From Affinundibacterium amnicola (GTDB lineage Bacteria > Pseudomonadota > Gammaproteobacteria > Burkholderiales > Burkholderiaceae_D), in assembly GCF_014284275.1 (NCBI RefSeq), contig NZ_JACOFU010000003.1, positions 124,001 to 188,000 of the forward strand: a DNA stretch of 64,000 nucleotides. Direction: 5' to 3'. The notes beneath the pieces were generated by a model. It saw only the letters and a program-made list of their open reading frames with translations. It did not search any database and was not told where the DNA came from. Below, piece after piece: positions 54,800-64,000 of this stretch. The translations under genes and the position numbers were made by a program. The stretch's first letter is position 1. The number at the start of each line of letters is the position of its first letter.

Positions 54800-56908
54800 T
54801 TAACGAACGCGCATACCGGGTTCAGCACCAGGCCATGCTTCTAAGATATATAAACCAGGATTAGTTTTTTCATCCGCAGCGGAGGCGGCTAAAACCATGC
54901 CTTCGGACATACCAAATTTCATCTTACGTGGTGCCAGATTCGCCACCATGACCGTGAATTTGCCGATTAATTGTTCTGGTTGATAGGCAGATTTAATACC
55001 GGAGAAGACATTACGAGTCTTGCCTTCACCGACATCTAAAGTCAGGCGCAAGAGTTTGTCTGAACCTTCGACATGTTCACAATTAAGGATTTTGGCGATA
55101 CGTAAATCAATTTTGGCGAAGTCATCAATCTTAATCTCAGGAGCGAGCTCTTCAATCATACCATTAACGACTCCCTCCCCTTCAAGGGGAGGGTTGGGGA
55201 GGGGATGGGTTTCAGCCGACGCTGCAGCAACTTCAGTCGAAGGCGCACTCACCACCGGCGCATCAAACAACTGATCAAAAATCTTAATATCAACACGCTG
55301 CATCAAATGCACATAAGGATTAATTTTATGTTGATCCGGTAACGGTGTATTCACGCTCGCCCAATCCAATGGCGCAATATTCAATTGCGCTTCAACTTGA
55401 CTAGCAAGTTGCGGCAAGACCGGTTTTAAGAACACAGTCAGAATACGGAAAGCTTCCAATAAACGGCTGCAAACCTCTTGCAACTTCGCATCATTCTCGG
55501 CTTGCTTTGCCAGTTCCCAAGGTTTATTCGCATCCACATAAGCATTGATAATATCGGCTTGCTCCATCACTGCACGCAAGGCTTTACCAAATTCACGCGC
55601 TTCATACAATGCTTGTATATCGCCAGAAACATGACGCAATTTTTGAATGAATACATCATCGCTGGTCGCCCAAGTCGTATTCACCACGCCGTCAAAACGC
55701 TTGGTAATAAAACCTGCTGCACGACTTGCGATATTGATGTATTTACCAATCAAATCAGAATTAACGCGTGCAACGAAGTCATCCGGGTTCATATCCAGAT
55801 CTTCGACTTTGGCATTCAGTTTCGCTGCAAAGTAGTAGCGCAGCCATTCAGGATTCATGCCGATATCGAGATAGCGCAATGGAGAAATACCAGTTCCACG
55901 TGACTTTGACATTTTTTCACCAGAGACCGTCACGAAGCCGTGTGCATACACATTGTCTGGCGTTTTGTAACCAGAGAATTTCAACATCGCAGGCCAGAAC
56001 AAGGTGTGGAAGTAAGTAATATCCTTGCCGATAAAATGAATTTGTTCCGTCGTAGGATCTGCCATAAATGCATCAAAATCACGGCCAGTTTTATTGAAGT
56101 AATTTTTCAGAGATGCCAGATAACCCACGGGGGCATCGAGCCAGACGTAAAAGTATTTGCCCGGTTGATCAGGAATTTCGATACCGAAATAGGGCGCGTC
56201 GCGACTGATATCCCAATCACCGAGGCCGCCTTCACCTTCCAACCACTCTTTGCATTTATTCGCCACTTCGGACTGCAGGCGATTATTTTGCAAAGCCCAA
56301 CCACGCAAAAATTCCACGCATTTTTCGTCAGATAACTTGAAGAAAAAATGCTCGGATGATTTCATCACTGGTGTCGCACCAGTCAATACAGAATAGGGGT
56401 TTTTCAAATCAGTCGGTGCATAAACAGCTGAACACACTTCGCAAGAATCGCCATACTGATCTTTCGCGCCGCATTTCGGGCATTCACCTTTGATGTAGCG
56501 ATCTGGTAAGAACATGTTTTTGACCGGGTCATAAAACTGTTCTATCGTTTTGCTTGTGATAAAACCCGCAGCTTTCAGTTTGCGATAGATGTCTTGTGAT
56601 AATTCGTGATTTTCTGCGCCATCGGTCGAGTGCCAGTTGTCGAATTCGATATGGAAACCATCGAGATACTGCTTACGACCCGCTGCAATTTGACCAACAA
56701 ACTCTTGTGGCGTGATCCCCGCTTTTTCAGCAGCAATCATAATCGGCGCACCATGCGCATCGTCAGCACAAACAAAGTTAACTTCATGCCTAGACATTCG
56801 CTGATGACGAACCCAAATATCAGCCTGGATGTATTCCATGATATGGCCGAGGTGGAAGGGGGCGTTAGCGTAAGGAAGGGCGGTGGTGACGAACAGCTTG
56901 CGAGTCAT
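54800..56908 (-). CDS. metG: Methionyl-tRNA synthetase
   Basis: The 702-residue protein is complete. The class I signature HLGH ([11 protein letters not shown]) and KMSKS (KMSKSRGTG), the zinc knuckle [17 protein letters not shown], and the C-terminal tRNA-binding dimer domain ([15 protein letters not shown], residues about 595-702) are all visible. Between the anticodon-binding and C-terminal domains there is a low-complexity linker with [17 protein letters not shown], which is encoded by a REP-like repeat (55173-55193 and neighbours). Confidence 0.96.
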   Translation of the reverse strand: MTRKLFVTTALPYANAPFHLGHIMEYIQADIWVRHQRMSRHEVNFVCADDAHGAPIMIAAEKAGITPQEFVGQIAAGRKQYLDGFHIEFDNWHSTDGAENHELSQDIYRKLKAAGFITSKTIEQFYDPVKNMFLPDRYIKGECPKCGAKDQYGDSCEVCSAVYAPTDLKNPYSVLTGATPVMKSSEHFFFKLSDEKCVEFLRGWALQNNRLQSEVANKCKEWLEGEGGLGDWDISRDAPYFGIEIPDQPGKYFYVWLDAPVGYLASLKNYFNKTGRDFDAFMADPTTEQIHFIGKDITYFHTLFWPAMLKFSGYKTPDNVYAHGFVTVSGEKMSKSRGTGISPLRYLDIGMNPEWLRYYFAAKLNAKVEDLDMNPDDFVARVNSDLIGKYINIASRAAGFITKRFDGVVNTTWATSDDVFIQKLRHVSGDIQALYEAREFGKALRAVMEQADIINAYVDANKPWELAKQAENDAKLQEVCSRLLEAFRILTVFLKPVLPQLASQVEAQLNIAPLDWASVNTPLPDQHKINPYVHLMQRVDIKIFDQLFDAPVVSAPSTEVAAASAETHPLPNPPLEGEGVVNGMIEELAPEIKIDDFAKIDLRIAKILNCEHVEGSDKLLRLTLDVGEGKTRNVFSGIKSAYQPEQLIGKFTVMVANLAPRKMKFGMSEGMVLAASAADEKTNPGLYILEAWPGAEPGMRVR
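55173..55193. repeat. REP-like palindrome inside metG
   Basis: CCCTCCCCTT and AAGGGGAGGG are perfect inverted arms around one C, followed by the GGTTGGGGAGGGG tail of a repeat common in betaproteobacterial intergenic regions. It is translated in frame as part of the metG linker (roughly residues 566-579). Confidence 0.75.
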
Positions 56909-57143
56909 GATGGATGATTGCTTTATTTGAGGAATAAAGCAGCTATTTTAACAGCGAATGTGTCGAAACTGGAAAAACTGGCGGCTGCAGTTCTAAGTGA
57001 TGATTCTTTTTCTTACACAAAAAATTATTGAGGGATGGCTGAAAATGTGGATCATTTTTTAACCTGCTGGTATCGATTGAGATCGTTACACAAGCTGGGT
57101 CAACTCACGCACGTTCCAAATGGTGTATTGATTTAAGATGCAT

Positions 57144-57178
57144 TTAAAAAAACGGAGGGGCTTAAGAGCCCCTCCGTT
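57144..57178 (-). terminator. Rho-independent terminator of pilA
   Basis: AACGGAGGGGCT and AGCCCCTCCGTT pair over 12 bases (arms 57151-57162 and 57167-57178), loop TAAG. On the minus strand a run of seven T follows (57150-57144). It lies 36 bases after the pilA stop. Confidence 0.92.
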
Positions 57179-57213
57179 ACACTTCTAGCGCTTCTATAGA
57201 GATGGATTTGTTT

Positions 57214-57654
57214 TTAGCAAATTTTTGGTGTGGCTGTAAAGCAGCTACCTGTATTTGAGGTCCAAGTAACTTGACCGCCTGCAGTTAAAGTTGGAACTAA
57301 AATGTACGTTTGATTTCCTAAACCATTGTTGTTAGTAGCAGTGCCAGTGATCGTACCAGTATCTGAAATTGCTACGCTAGCAACATGATTGTTTGCCACA
57401 GGCGCAGCAGGAATGTCGCCAGCACCAGCTACAAGCCCAGCAATTGCTCCGGCTGTTAAGCATGAACCAGTTTGTGCACATGTTTCTACACCAGTTTTAA
57501 AGCCACCAGTTGCTGCAATCACTTCCGAGAAGCGAGCTTTAGTTGTGTACTGCTTGTAAGCTGGCAAAGCAACTGCTGCCAAAATACCGATAATTGCAAC
57601 AACGATCATCAATTCGATCAATGTAAAACCTTGTTGTATGCGTGTGGATTTCAT
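57214..57654 (-). CDS. pilA: Type IV major pilin PilA
   Basis: The 146-residue prepilin has a short basic leader and the type III signal cleaved between Gly9 and Phe10 ([20 protein letters not shown]), with the conserved Glu at position 5 of the mature protein. The globular part has few charged residues and two C-terminal Cys (138 and 146) for the D-loop. Leader plus mature length fit PilA of Burkholderiales. It needs PilD, PilB and PilQ, not present here. A sigma-54 promoter precedes it. Confidence 0.92.
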   Translation of the reverse strand: MKSTRIQQGFTLIELMIVVAIIGILAAVALPAYKQYTTKARFSEVIAATGGFKTGVETCAQTGSCLTAGAIAGLVAGAGDIPAAPVANNHVASVAISDTGTITGTATNNNGLGNQTYILVPTLTAGGQVTWTSNTGSCFTATPKIC

Positions 57655-57718
57655 ATTAAGTACTCCCTCAATTAAAAATAAAGAATTTGGTGTTTCTGCT
57701 TGCTACGATTTTACTTAC

Positions 57719-57733
57719 GCAAGTGCTGTGCCA
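57719..57733 (-). promoter_or_regulatory. Sigma-54 promoter of pilA
   Basis: On the minus strand TGGCACAGCACTTGC (57733-57719) matches the sigma-54 consensus TGGCAC-N5-TTGC exactly. It lies about 65 bases upstream of the pilA start, as in other PilSR-controlled pilin genes. Confidence 0.88.
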
Positions 57734-57948
57734 ACCTTCAAATAGCTATTTTTAACCATAAATATTGTATTTTGATTAATTTTTTGTGAATTTCATGGAC
57801 AAATTTTGTCACTTTCATTTATTTGCTTATGAAAATTTGTCAGTTTAAGCGGCGAATTACGTCGATTAAAACACGACTTTGCGGCAAGGTTATCCGAAAG
57901 CTTGCCATCAAATTACGTTAGACTTGCGGAAATTGAACGGAGAAACGT

Positions 57949-59061
57949 ATGTCTGTAATAAATCAAGATCCCAAGAATCAACAAATCGAGCAAATTAAAT
58001 TGCTCTTATCGTCGGTAATTGATCCGAATACCAATAAAGATTTTATTTCGAGCAAGTCGATCAAGAATATACAGGTGCAAGCAGGCCTGGTTAGTTTGGA
58101 TGTTGAACTTGCTTATCCAGCCAAGAGCCAGTTTACTTTGATTGCTGGTTTAATTGAGAAGGCAATCTGCGGGTTGCCTGGCATAGAGCGAGTTGAGGTT
58201 AAAGTAAGTAGCAAGATCGTCGCGCATGCAGTGCAGCGCGGTATCAAGCTAATGCCAAGTGTAAAAAATATCATTGCCGTTGCCTCTGGTAAGGGTGGTG
58301 TTGGTAAATCAACTACGGCGGTCAATTTGGCTTTGGCCTTGGCTGCGGAAGGCGCCTCCGTTGGTTTATTGGATGCGGATATTTATGGTCCATCGCAACC
58401 GATGATGATGGGAATTACAGGGCGTCCAGAGTCGGCCGATGGCAAGACAATGGAGCCATTAGAGAATTATGGGGTGCAGGTTTCTTCGATTGGCTTCATG
58501 ATCGATCCCGATTCGCCTATGGTCTGGCGTGGTCCTATGGTGACGCAGGCTTTGCAGCAATTATTAGAGCTGACGAATTGGCGTGATCTAGACTATTTGA
58601 TTGTAGATATGCCGCCAGGCACGGGTGACATTCAATTAACTTTGTCGCAAAAAGTACCTGTCACCGGAGCGGTAATTGTGACCACGCCGCAAGATATCGC
58701 TTTGCTCGATGCGCGTAAGGGCTTGAAGATGTTTGAGAAAGTTGGTATTCCTATTCTCGGCATCGTCGAAAATATGAGTACCCATGTTTGTTCAAACTGC
58801 GGCCACACCGAAGCGATTTTTGGTGCGGGTGGTGGTGAAAAAATGTGCGCGGAATATGGAGTCGAATTTTTGGGTGGCTTACCATTAACAATGGCAATCC
58901 GTGAGCAAGCGGATTCTGGTAAGCCCACTGTCGTTGCCGATCCAGATGGGCAGATTGCGACTATATATAAAGATATCGCGCGCAAAGTTGCGATCAAGGT
59001 CGCCGACAAAGCTAAAGATATGAGTAGTAAATTTCCAACGATTACCGTACAAAATACTTGA
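57949..59061 (+). CDS. apbC: Iron-sulfur cluster carrier protein ApbC/Mrp
   Basis: The protein (370 residues) has an N-terminal MIP18/DUF59-like domain (residues 1-90) and a P-loop ATPase with the deviant Walker A ASGKGGVGKSTTAV, DADIYGPSQ and MPPGTGDIQLT. The CSNCGH pair probably holds the Fe-S cluster. It delivers clusters to apo-proteins. A good ribosome-binding site (GGAGAA) precedes the start. It overlaps ribD by one base, so the two are in one operon. Confidence 0.95.
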   Translation: MSVINQDPKNQQIEQIKLLLSSVIDPNTNKDFISSKSIKNIQVQAGLVSLDVELAYPAKSQFTLIAGLIEKAICGLPGIERVEVKVSSKIVAHAVQRGIKLMPSVKNIIAVASGKGGVGKSTTAVNLALALAAEGASVGLLDADIYGPSQPMMMGITGRPESADGKTMEPLENYGVQVSSIGFMIDPDSPMVWRGPMVTQALQQLLELTNWRDLDYLIVDMPPGTGDIQLTLSQKVPVTGAVIVTTPQDIALLDARKGLKMFEKVGIPILGIVENMSTHVCSNCGHTEAIFGAGGGEKMCAEYGVEFLGGLPLTMAIREQADSGKPTVVADPDGQIATIYKDIARKVAIKVADKAKDMSSKFPTITVQNT

Positions 59062-60191
59062 TGACTTATTCGTCACAATTTTCGCCACAAGATCAAGCTT
59101 ATATGCGCCAAGCACTGGAGCTAGCGTCCCGCGCCACCATGGCGACTTCGCCTAATCCTAAGGTTGGATGTGTGCTGGTTAAGGATGGTGAAGTGATCGG
59201 GCAGGGTTGGACTCAGCCTGTCGGGCAGGCGCATGCTGAAGTGATGGCTTTGCGCGATGCTGCTGCACAGGGTCATCGTGTGCAAGGTGCAACAGCCTAC
59301 GTGACGCTGGAGCCTTGTAGTCATTTTGGTAGAACGCCACCATGCGCAAATGCCTTGATTGATGCTGGTCTTGTGCGCGTGGTTGCGGCGATAGAAGACG
59401 CCAATCCGCAAGTGGCTGGTCGCGGGTTTGCAATGTTGCGTGATGCTGGGATTGCAGTCGAGTATGGTTTGTTGGCATCCGAAGCGCGTGAAATGAATAT
59501 CGGTTTTTTTAAGCGCATGGAAACTGGCAGACCTTGGGTGCGCTTGAAAATGGCGGCCAGTCTTGATGGTTTTACTGCCTTACCAAATGGACAGAGCCAA
59601 TGGATTACGGACGCTAGCGCGCGGGAAGATGGACATCGCTGGCGTGCGCGGGCGGATGCGATTTTGACTGGAATTGGTACGGTGTTGGCGGATGATCCCC
59701 AATTGACTGTACGCTTGGTGGATGTAACAGCAATTTCAGCTCATCAACCTCGTAAAATCATTGCGGATTCGCAGTTAGCTACGCCGGTCAGCGCAAAAAT
59801 CTTGCAAAATGGTGGCGTGACAATTTTTCACTCGACAAGCCAAATGGAGCGAGAAAAGAATTTGCAGAGTGCTGGTGTAGATTTGCGGTTTTTGCCTGAT
59901 CATTCCTCCACAAAAAATCCTCAAGTAGATTTGCTTGAGCTGATGAATGTGCTAGGGCGTGATCAAGTGAATGAATTGCATGTGGAAGCTGGTGCAAAAT
60001 TGAGTGGCGCTTTGCTTCAGGCGGGATGTGTGGATGAATTATTGTTGTATTTGGCACCTAAATTATTAGGACAGGGCAGGCCAATGTTTACTTTGCCTGC
60101 GCTCCAAAAAATTGATGAGGCTGATTCTTTGAAAGTGCATGAGATGCGACAAATAGGTGAAACAATTCGTGTATTGCTGCGATGGTCTTAA
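59061..60191 (+). CDS. ribD: Bifunctional riboflavin deaminase/reductase
   Basis: The ATG at 59061 shares a base with the apbC stop (TGATG). The 376-residue protein has the deaminase domain with Zn motif HAEVMAL and PCSHFGRTPPC, and a reductase domain with LKMAASLDGF, TGIGTVLADDP and a C-terminal LYLAPKLLG. It does two steps of riboflavin synthesis. The remaining rib genes lie outside the window. No FMN riboswitch is seen. Confidence 0.95.
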   Translation: MTYSSQFSPQDQAYMRQALELASRATMATSPNPKVGCVLVKDGEVIGQGWTQPVGQAHAEVMALRDAAAQGHRVQGATAYVTLEPCSHFGRTPPCANALIDAGLVRVVAAIEDANPQVAGRGFAMLRDAGIAVEYGLLASEAREMNIGFFKRMETGRPWVRLKMAASLDGFTALPNGQSQWITDASAREDGHRWRARADAILTGIGTVLADDPQLTVRLVDVTAISAHQPRKIIADSQLATPVSAKILQNGGVTIFHSTSQMEREKNLQSAGVDLRFLPDHSSTKNPQVDLLELMNVLGRDQVNELHVEAGAKLSGALLQAGCVDELLLYLAPKLLGQGRPMFTLPALQKIDEADSLKVHEMRQIGETIRVLLRWS

Positions 60192-60280
60192 ATTGCGTGA
60201 GACTAATTGCGTATTAGATGATCATCCAGCCTTGAGTTGGCAAGCAATAGTTGGTAAGCAATATTATGAGTCGATGAAAT

Positions 60281-60314
60281 AAAAAAAAGCCTCGCTAATT
60301 GCTCAACGAGGCTT
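60281..60314 (-). terminator. Terminator of the tRNA-Pro gene (first copy)
   Basis: AAGCCTCG (60287-60294) and CGAGGCTT (60307-60314) pair; in the minus direction a run of eight T follows. It lies right behind the first tRNA-Pro and may also protect against read-through from ribD. Confidence 0.85.
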
Positions 60315-60319
60315 AATTT

Positions 60320-60396
60320 TGGTCGGAGTACAAGGATTCGAACCTTGGACCCCCTGGTCCCAAACCAGGTGCGCTACCGGGCTGCGCTACACTCCG
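60320..60396 (-). tRNA. tRNA-Pro (anticodon TGG), copy 1
   Basis: The sequence folds into a complete cloverleaf of 77 bases with encoded CCA. The acceptor begins CGGAGTG and ends CTCCGA-CCA. The anticodon stem CCTGG/CCAGG holds the loop TTTGGGA with anticodon TGG. The T arm carries GGTTCGAATCC. It is almost identical to the copy 85 bases away. Confidence 0.96.
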
Positions 60397-60444
60397 AAAA
60401 CTGATCGTTATTTAATCGGCTAAATAACTGAATTTGGTGAAACT

Positions 60445-60477
60445 AAAAAGGATCGTCGATTTCTCAACGATCCTTTA
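60445..60477 (-). terminator. Terminator of the tRNA-Pro gene (second copy)
   Basis: AAAGGATCGT and ACGATCCTTT pair around a loop, and in the minus direction a T-run follows. It lies directly behind the second tRNA-Pro, so each copy has its own end. Confidence 0.8.
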
Positions 60478-60481
60478 AATT

Positions 60482-60558
60482 TGGTCGGAGTACAAGGATT
60501 CGAACCTTGGACCCCCTGGTCCCAAACCAGGTGCGCTACCGGGCTGCGCTACACTCCG
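60482..60558 (-). tRNA. tRNA-Pro (anticodon TGG), copy 2
   Basis: A second 77-base cloverleaf with encoded CCA and the same anticodon (loop TTTGGGA). It differs in the sequence outside the mature tRNA only as far as can be seen. Together with copy 1 it forms a tandem pair, transcribed on the minus strand. Confidence 0.96.
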
Positions 60559-60644
60559 AGAAGCGAGATAATACTTCGGACGGCAATTCTTGTCAACCGC
60601 CTTGCCATTGATTTGATCAGCATCAATAGTAAACCTAGGTGCGC

Positions 60645-61550
60645 CTAGAGACTTTGCTCGCTATGGAATTCTCTCTTTTGGTGATTAATTGGGTCGATGA
60701 AGGCGATGGATTTTGCCAGTAACTTTAATGGTTTGCTGTAATCATCATTGCCAACTGGCTTTGGCACTGGATAAAACTGATCGTTCAATATCGGTGCTCC
60801 CAGACTAGTCATATGTAGTCTTAACTGATGTCTTTTGCCTGTAGATGGTCGTAATTGGTATAAATCGATATTGTCGCGATGATCGATTACGCTAATTAGC
60901 GTCTTACTATTTGCGACACCTGCTACTTCGTGCATCATAAAAAAACGTTTACTTTCTTCGATGCGACTTGATTTACAAAGAGGGAAAGATTGCAGTGGCA
61001 AATGCGCTGCTAATGCGTGATAAGTTTTTTCGATTTGGCGTGTTTGAAATAAACTTTGATAAGCACCGCGGCTCTGTATTTGTTTCGAAAACAAAATCAC
61101 GCCAGCGGTTTCTCGATCTAAGCGATGTAAGGGGCTTAGGTGATCGATGCCGGTACTGACTTTCAGTCTCACTAATAAAGTTTCGCGCAAATATAGTCCG
61201 CCCGGTGTGACTGCCAAAAAATGCGGCTTATCTGCGACTAATAAATGTTCATCTTCAAAGAGAATTTTTTCTTGGAATGGAACGCGTGTTTCATTTTCGA
61301 TTTCGCGATAGTAATAAATGCACATGCCGCGTTTTACTGGACTTTCCGCTTGTAGATTGTTTCCATGCGCATCGCAAACTTCTTTCTTATCCATGCGTTT
61401 GCGCCAGATATCAGGGCTGATGTCTGGCAATTGCGCAGAGAGGAATGTGAGTGCATTTTCCCAATGCCCCTCAGGCAGCCAAATATAGCTGGGACTGATG
61501 CCGTTTTTGCTCGGTAACGGTGCGGATAAGTTTCGGTTGAATTCGTTCAC
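60645..61550 (-). CDS. RluA-family pseudouridine synthase
   Basis: The 301-residue protein has the catalytic motif HRLDRETAGVILFSK (residues about 142-156, Asp in the HRLD motif) and a second family stretch RPSTGKRHQLRLHMTSLGAPI. No S4 domain is obvious in the N-terminal 70 residues, so the precise target (rRNA or tRNA position) is not clear; it is nearest to the RluA/TruC type. It stands alone, divergent from gltX. Confidence 0.9.
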   Translation of the reverse strand: MNEFNRNLSAPLPSKNGISPSYIWLPEGHWENALTFLSAQLPDISPDIWRKRMDKKEVCDAHGNNLQAESPVKRGMCIYYYREIENETRVPFQEKILFEDEHLLVADKPHFLAVTPGGLYLRETLLVRLKVSTGIDHLSPLHRLDRETAGVILFSKQIQSRGAYQSLFQTRQIEKTYHALAAHLPLQSFPLCKSSRIEESKRFFMMHEVAGVANSKTLISVIDHRDNIDLYQLRPSTGKRHQLRLHMTSLGAPILNDQFYPVPKPVGNDDYSKPLKLLAKSIAFIDPINHQKREFHSEQSL

Positions 61551-61821
61551 TGGCTTGATAATTTACTGAGTTGCGAACAGTTATGAACAACTAACTAACA
61601 ACTAGTTAATACCTAATACAAGGTCGTCATATTAACATTTTGATGCGATTCTAGTATTGCCATGTGTTTCGATTGATAGCGAACAGCGAGCTTGACGGGC
61701 AATCAGTGAGGTATCTTCGAAGTCGCTAAGGCGGTAAAATAGCGTTTTTACTTTTTTGCGATTGTTTTAGAGTTCTTGGCTTCGATTTGTCGCTATTCAC
61801 TCTGAAATCCGCCCTGCATCG

Positions 61822-63240
61822 ATGACCGCTTCTCATTTACCTACTCCTACAACGCCAGTGCGCACGCGTTTTGCACCAAGTCCTACTGGTTACCTTCATG
61901 TTGGTGGTGCTCGTACTGCCTTATTTAGCTGGGCGTTTGCGCGCCATTTTGGTGGCACTTTTGTCTTGCGGATTGAAGATACCGATTTGGAACGCTCAAC
62001 GCCAGAAGCGGTACAAGCGATTTTAGATGGTATGAATTGGCTGAACTTGCAACATGACGAAGGTCCATATTATCAAATGAAACGCATGGATCGCTATCGT
62101 GAAGTGCTCGCAAGAATGTTGGAAGATGGTACTGCTTATCACTGCTATTGTTCGACCGATGAAGTCGAGGCGATGCGTGAACGTCAACGTGCTGCTGGTG
62201 ACAAACCTCGCTACGATGGTACTTGGCGTCCAGAGCCGGGAAAAACTTTGCCAGCGATTCCTGCTGATCGCAAACCGGTGATTCGCTTTAAGAATCCTCA
62301 AGATGGCGATGTTAGTTGGAACGATGTCGTCAAGGGCACGATCACGATCTCAAATCGTGAATTGGATGATTTAGTTATCGCCCGCCCAGATGGCACGCCG
62401 ACCTACAATTTTTGCGTAGCGGTGGATGATAGTGATATGCAAATCACCCATGTCATTCGTGGTGATGATCACGTGAATAATACACCGCGCCAAATTAATA
62501 TTTTGAACGCGTTGGGTGCGCCACTACCGTTCTATGGTCATGTGCCGATGATCCTCGGAACCGATGGGCAGAAACTGTCTAAGCGCCGTGATGCTGTGAG
62601 TGTGATGGATTATCTAGACAAAGGATTTTTGCCAGAAGCTCTATTGAACTATTTGGCACGATTAGGTTGGAGTCATGGTGATGACGAAGTCTTTAGCATG
62701 GAGCAAATGATCAGTTGGTTTGATCTGACACATTTGTCGAGTTCTGCTGCGCAATTTAATCCAGAAAAACTGGCGTGGTTGAATAATCATTACATCAAGG
62801 CGGCCGACAATCAGCGTTTAGCGGATTTGATTCGAGTTGATATGGAAAAACTCGGCGCGCAATTCGAAGGCGCGCCAGCATTAGCATCTGTGATTGCTTT
62901 GCTTAAAGAGCGCACCAATACCACAATCGAATTGGCGCAAGCAGCGATGCTGTTTTATCGCCAGCCAGCACCCGACTTGGCTTTGGTGGAACAACATATT
63001 ACTGATGCGATCAAGCCAGCTTTACAAGAATTTACGCAAGCATGTGCTACTGTCGAATGGAGTAAAACCGCCATTGCGGCAACGATGAAAGAGATCTTGG
63101 CAAAGCATAGTTTGAAAATGCCGCAACTCGCCATGCCTCTGCGTTTGCTGTTGACAGGTCAATTGCAAACTCCATCGATCGATGCAGTGATTGAATTGTT
63201 TGGTCGTGAAGTTGTGTTAGCACGCCTCGCGAAAGCTTGA
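61822..63240 (+). CDS. gltX: Glutamyl-tRNA synthetase
   Basis: The 472 residues fit GluRS. The N-terminal [20 protein letters not shown] contains the HIGH-like HVGG motif, and KLSKR lies in the [13 protein letters not shown] stretch. [14 protein letters not shown] is the family signature. The C-terminal helical anticodon-binding domain is complete. It is a non-discriminating or discriminating GluRS; the type is not settled. It is followed by tRNA-Ala and tRNA-Glu. Confidence 0.95.
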   Translation: MTASHLPTPTTPVRTRFAPSPTGYLHVGGARTALFSWAFARHFGGTFVLRIEDTDLERSTPEAVQAILDGMNWLNLQHDEGPYYQMKRMDRYREVLARMLEDGTAYHCYCSTDEVEAMRERQRAAGDKPRYDGTWRPEPGKTLPAIPADRKPVIRFKNPQDGDVSWNDVVKGTITISNRELDDLVIARPDGTPTYNFCVAVDDSDMQITHVIRGDDHVNNTPRQINILNALGAPLPFYGHVPMILGTDGQKLSKRRDAVSVMDYLDKGFLPEALLNYLARLGWSHGDDEVFSMEQMISWFDLTHLSSSAAQFNPEKLAWLNNHYIKAADNQRLADLIRVDMEKLGAQFEGAPALASVIALLKERTNTTIELAQAAMLFYRQPAPDLALVEQHITDAIKPALQEFTQACATVEWSKTAIAATMKEILAKHSLKMPQLAMPLRLLLTGQLQTPSIDAVIELFGREVVLARLAKA

Positions 63241-63289
63241 GCATTTCGCTTCAATATTGAATCTGCAAGTTGTCTGTCAAGCTTTAAGC

Positions 63290-63319
63290 TTTACAAGCAA
63301 ACTTGAAACTTGCTATACT
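63290..63319 (+). promoter_or_regulatory. Promoter of tRNA-Ala
   Basis: TTTACA (63290-63295), a spacer of 18 bases and TATACT (63314-63319) lie 18 bases before the tRNA start. Confidence 0.65.
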
Positions 63320-63337
63320 CCCGTTTCTGTTTTGTAC

Positions 63338-63413
<76 letters not shown>

Positions 63414-63471
63414 CGATCAGTTTGTAACTCAAATCAGCAAAGTAATTTTTTAAGAAGTTTTAGAAAAGTGC

Positions 63472-63501
63472 TTGCAAGAATGAAGAAGTTGAGTATATAA
63501 T
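63472..63501 (+). promoter_or_regulatory. Promoter of tRNA-Glu
   Basis: TTGCAA (63472-63477), an 18-base spacer and a perfect TATAAT (63496-63501). The tRNA begins about 92 bases downstream, so there would be a leader of about 85 bases to be removed. Confidence 0.65.
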
Positions 63502-63593
63502 CTTGGTCTTACTTGATCGCAAACGTAATTAACGAAGCGAAATAATTCAGGTAAAAGCAGCAAAACAAGGTCAGTAATAAGGACAGATTTATG

Positions 63594-63669
63594 TCCCCAT
63601 CGTCTAGAGGCCTAGGACATCACCCTTTCACGGTGAGTACAGGGGTTCGAATCCCCTTGGGGACGCCAG
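63594..63669 (+). tRNA. tRNA-Glu (anticodon TTC)
   Basis: A 76-base cloverleaf with encoded CCA. The acceptor GTCCCCA pairs with TGGGGAC. The anticodon loop CTTTCAC carries TTC. The T arm has GGTTCGAATCC. A terminator follows directly. The last 20 bases and the terminator occur a second time downstream. Confidence 0.96.
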
Positions 63670-63673
63670 ATAA

Positions 63674-63708
63674 AGCCGCTAAGTTTAAAGACTTAGCGGC
63701 TTTTTTGT
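63674..63708 (+). terminator. Rho-independent terminator of tRNA-Glu
   Basis: AAGCCGCTAAGT and ACTTAGCGGCTT pair over 12 bases (loop TTAAAG) and a T-run follows. The second copy, at 63820-63853, has the same stem. Confidence 0.93.
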
Positions 63709-63752
63709 TTTGTCAAAGCAAAGCGAGCATTGCTCGCGCTGGGGATTCGAAG

Positions 63753-63774
63753 GGATTCGCTTGCAAGCGAATCC
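63753..63774. repeat. Perfect 22-bp palindrome between the two copies
   Basis: The palindrome starts GGATTCGCTTG and is fully self-complementary. A smaller hairpin (GCGAGC with GCTCGC) is next to it. No gene is found in the 82-base spacer. Confidence 0.7.
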
Positions 63775-64000
63775 GCGGCCTGCGCTAGTGTAGGAGAATC
63801 CCCTTGGGGACGCCAGATAAAGCCGCTAAGTTGAAAGACTTAGCGGCTTTTTTGTTTTGCGAATAAAAATGATCTTACTCATGCGAGAACATTTGACAAA
63901 GTTCAGCCTTGCTGCGGGATTGCGAGCTGCATTCGTGGATGAAAGTCAGCGCCTGTAATGCCAGATCAAATCCTAGACATCTAGTCATTTAAGGGAATGT

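Larger units (their letters stand above)
63650..63859. repeat. Direct duplication of the tRNA-Glu 3' end with its terminator
   Basis: The 64-base segment 63650-63713 (tRNA 3' end from GAATCCCC, the CCA and the terminator) recurs at 63796-63859 with one mismatch (T to G at the terminator loop). The spacer is 82 bases. Duplicated tRNA 3' ends are typical of integration sites of tRNA-directed elements. Here only a short spacer is left, as in a footprint after loss of an element. Confidence 0.75.

Noticed and set aside
59000-60200. FMN riboswitch before ribD
   Set aside because: ribD overlaps apbC by one base, and no conserved RFN element is visible upstream.

Overview
The window looks like chromosomal DNA of a betaproteobacterium of the Burkholderiales, most likely an Oxalobacteraceae genus of moderate GC such as Undibacterium. 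This is inferred from the yebC, purD, hemF, nadD, rsfS run, the rlmH, maf, rng group, RsfS with a long basic tail, an ApbC/Mrp next to RibD, and a PilA pilin behind a sigma-54 promoter. No species-level claim can be made from the sequence alone.

Layout: 1-4.2 kb is host DNA: a partial PLP decarboxylase, a GrpB protein, a LysR regulator divergent from a flavodoxin-like oxidoreductase, a YidD-domain protein and a small broken gene. From 4,227 to 38,967 lies an integrated genomic island of about 34.7 kb. Its ends are identical 19-bp direct repeats. One copy forms the 3' end of rng and the other sits just upstream of a P4-type integrase. Both versions of the rng end carry a stop codon after the same last sense codon.

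The island is a mosaic. Its left part holds the integrase, a C39-like protease candidate, an XRE regulator, a membrane protein, a Bacterial-Ig lipoprotein with a gluzincin motif, and fragments of an antitoxin and an integrase. A metal-resistance block (12.4-23.1 kb) follows: czcICBA, a Cd/Zn/Pb P-type ATPase with its divergent CadR-type regulator, a Cys-rich small membrane protein with a second MerR regulator, and YnfA. Then come gene remnants, a second tyrosine recombinase with two plasmid/ICE-type small genes, and a defence block (26.4-33.5 kb). The defence block has a BsuBI/PstI-type restriction-modification pair, a 909-residue ankyrin-repeat protein, a prokaryotic viperin (antiviral radical-SAM enzyme) that overlaps a HicA-like gene, and a lone MazE-type antitoxin. 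The right end carries a replication/regulation module: gene II/X-type Rep, AAA ATPase with HTH, AlpA-like protein and a RovC-like regulator.

From 38.9 to 64 kb the DNA is mostly housekeeping: rng, maf, an inserted esterase flanked by a duplicated rlmH tail, rlmH, a HerA-like ATPase, yebC, purD-hemF-nadD-rsfS, a long inverted repeat, esterase, acetyltransferases, aminopeptidase P, metG, pilA, apbC-ribD, two tRNA-Pro genes, a pseudouridine synthase, gltX, tRNA-Ala and tRNA-Glu. The 3' end and terminator of tRNA-Glu are duplicated.

The most interesting parts are the viperin/HicA-like operon with its divergent ankyrin gene, the restriction gene whose ribosome-binding site lies inside a perfect hairpin, and the exact island ends at rng.
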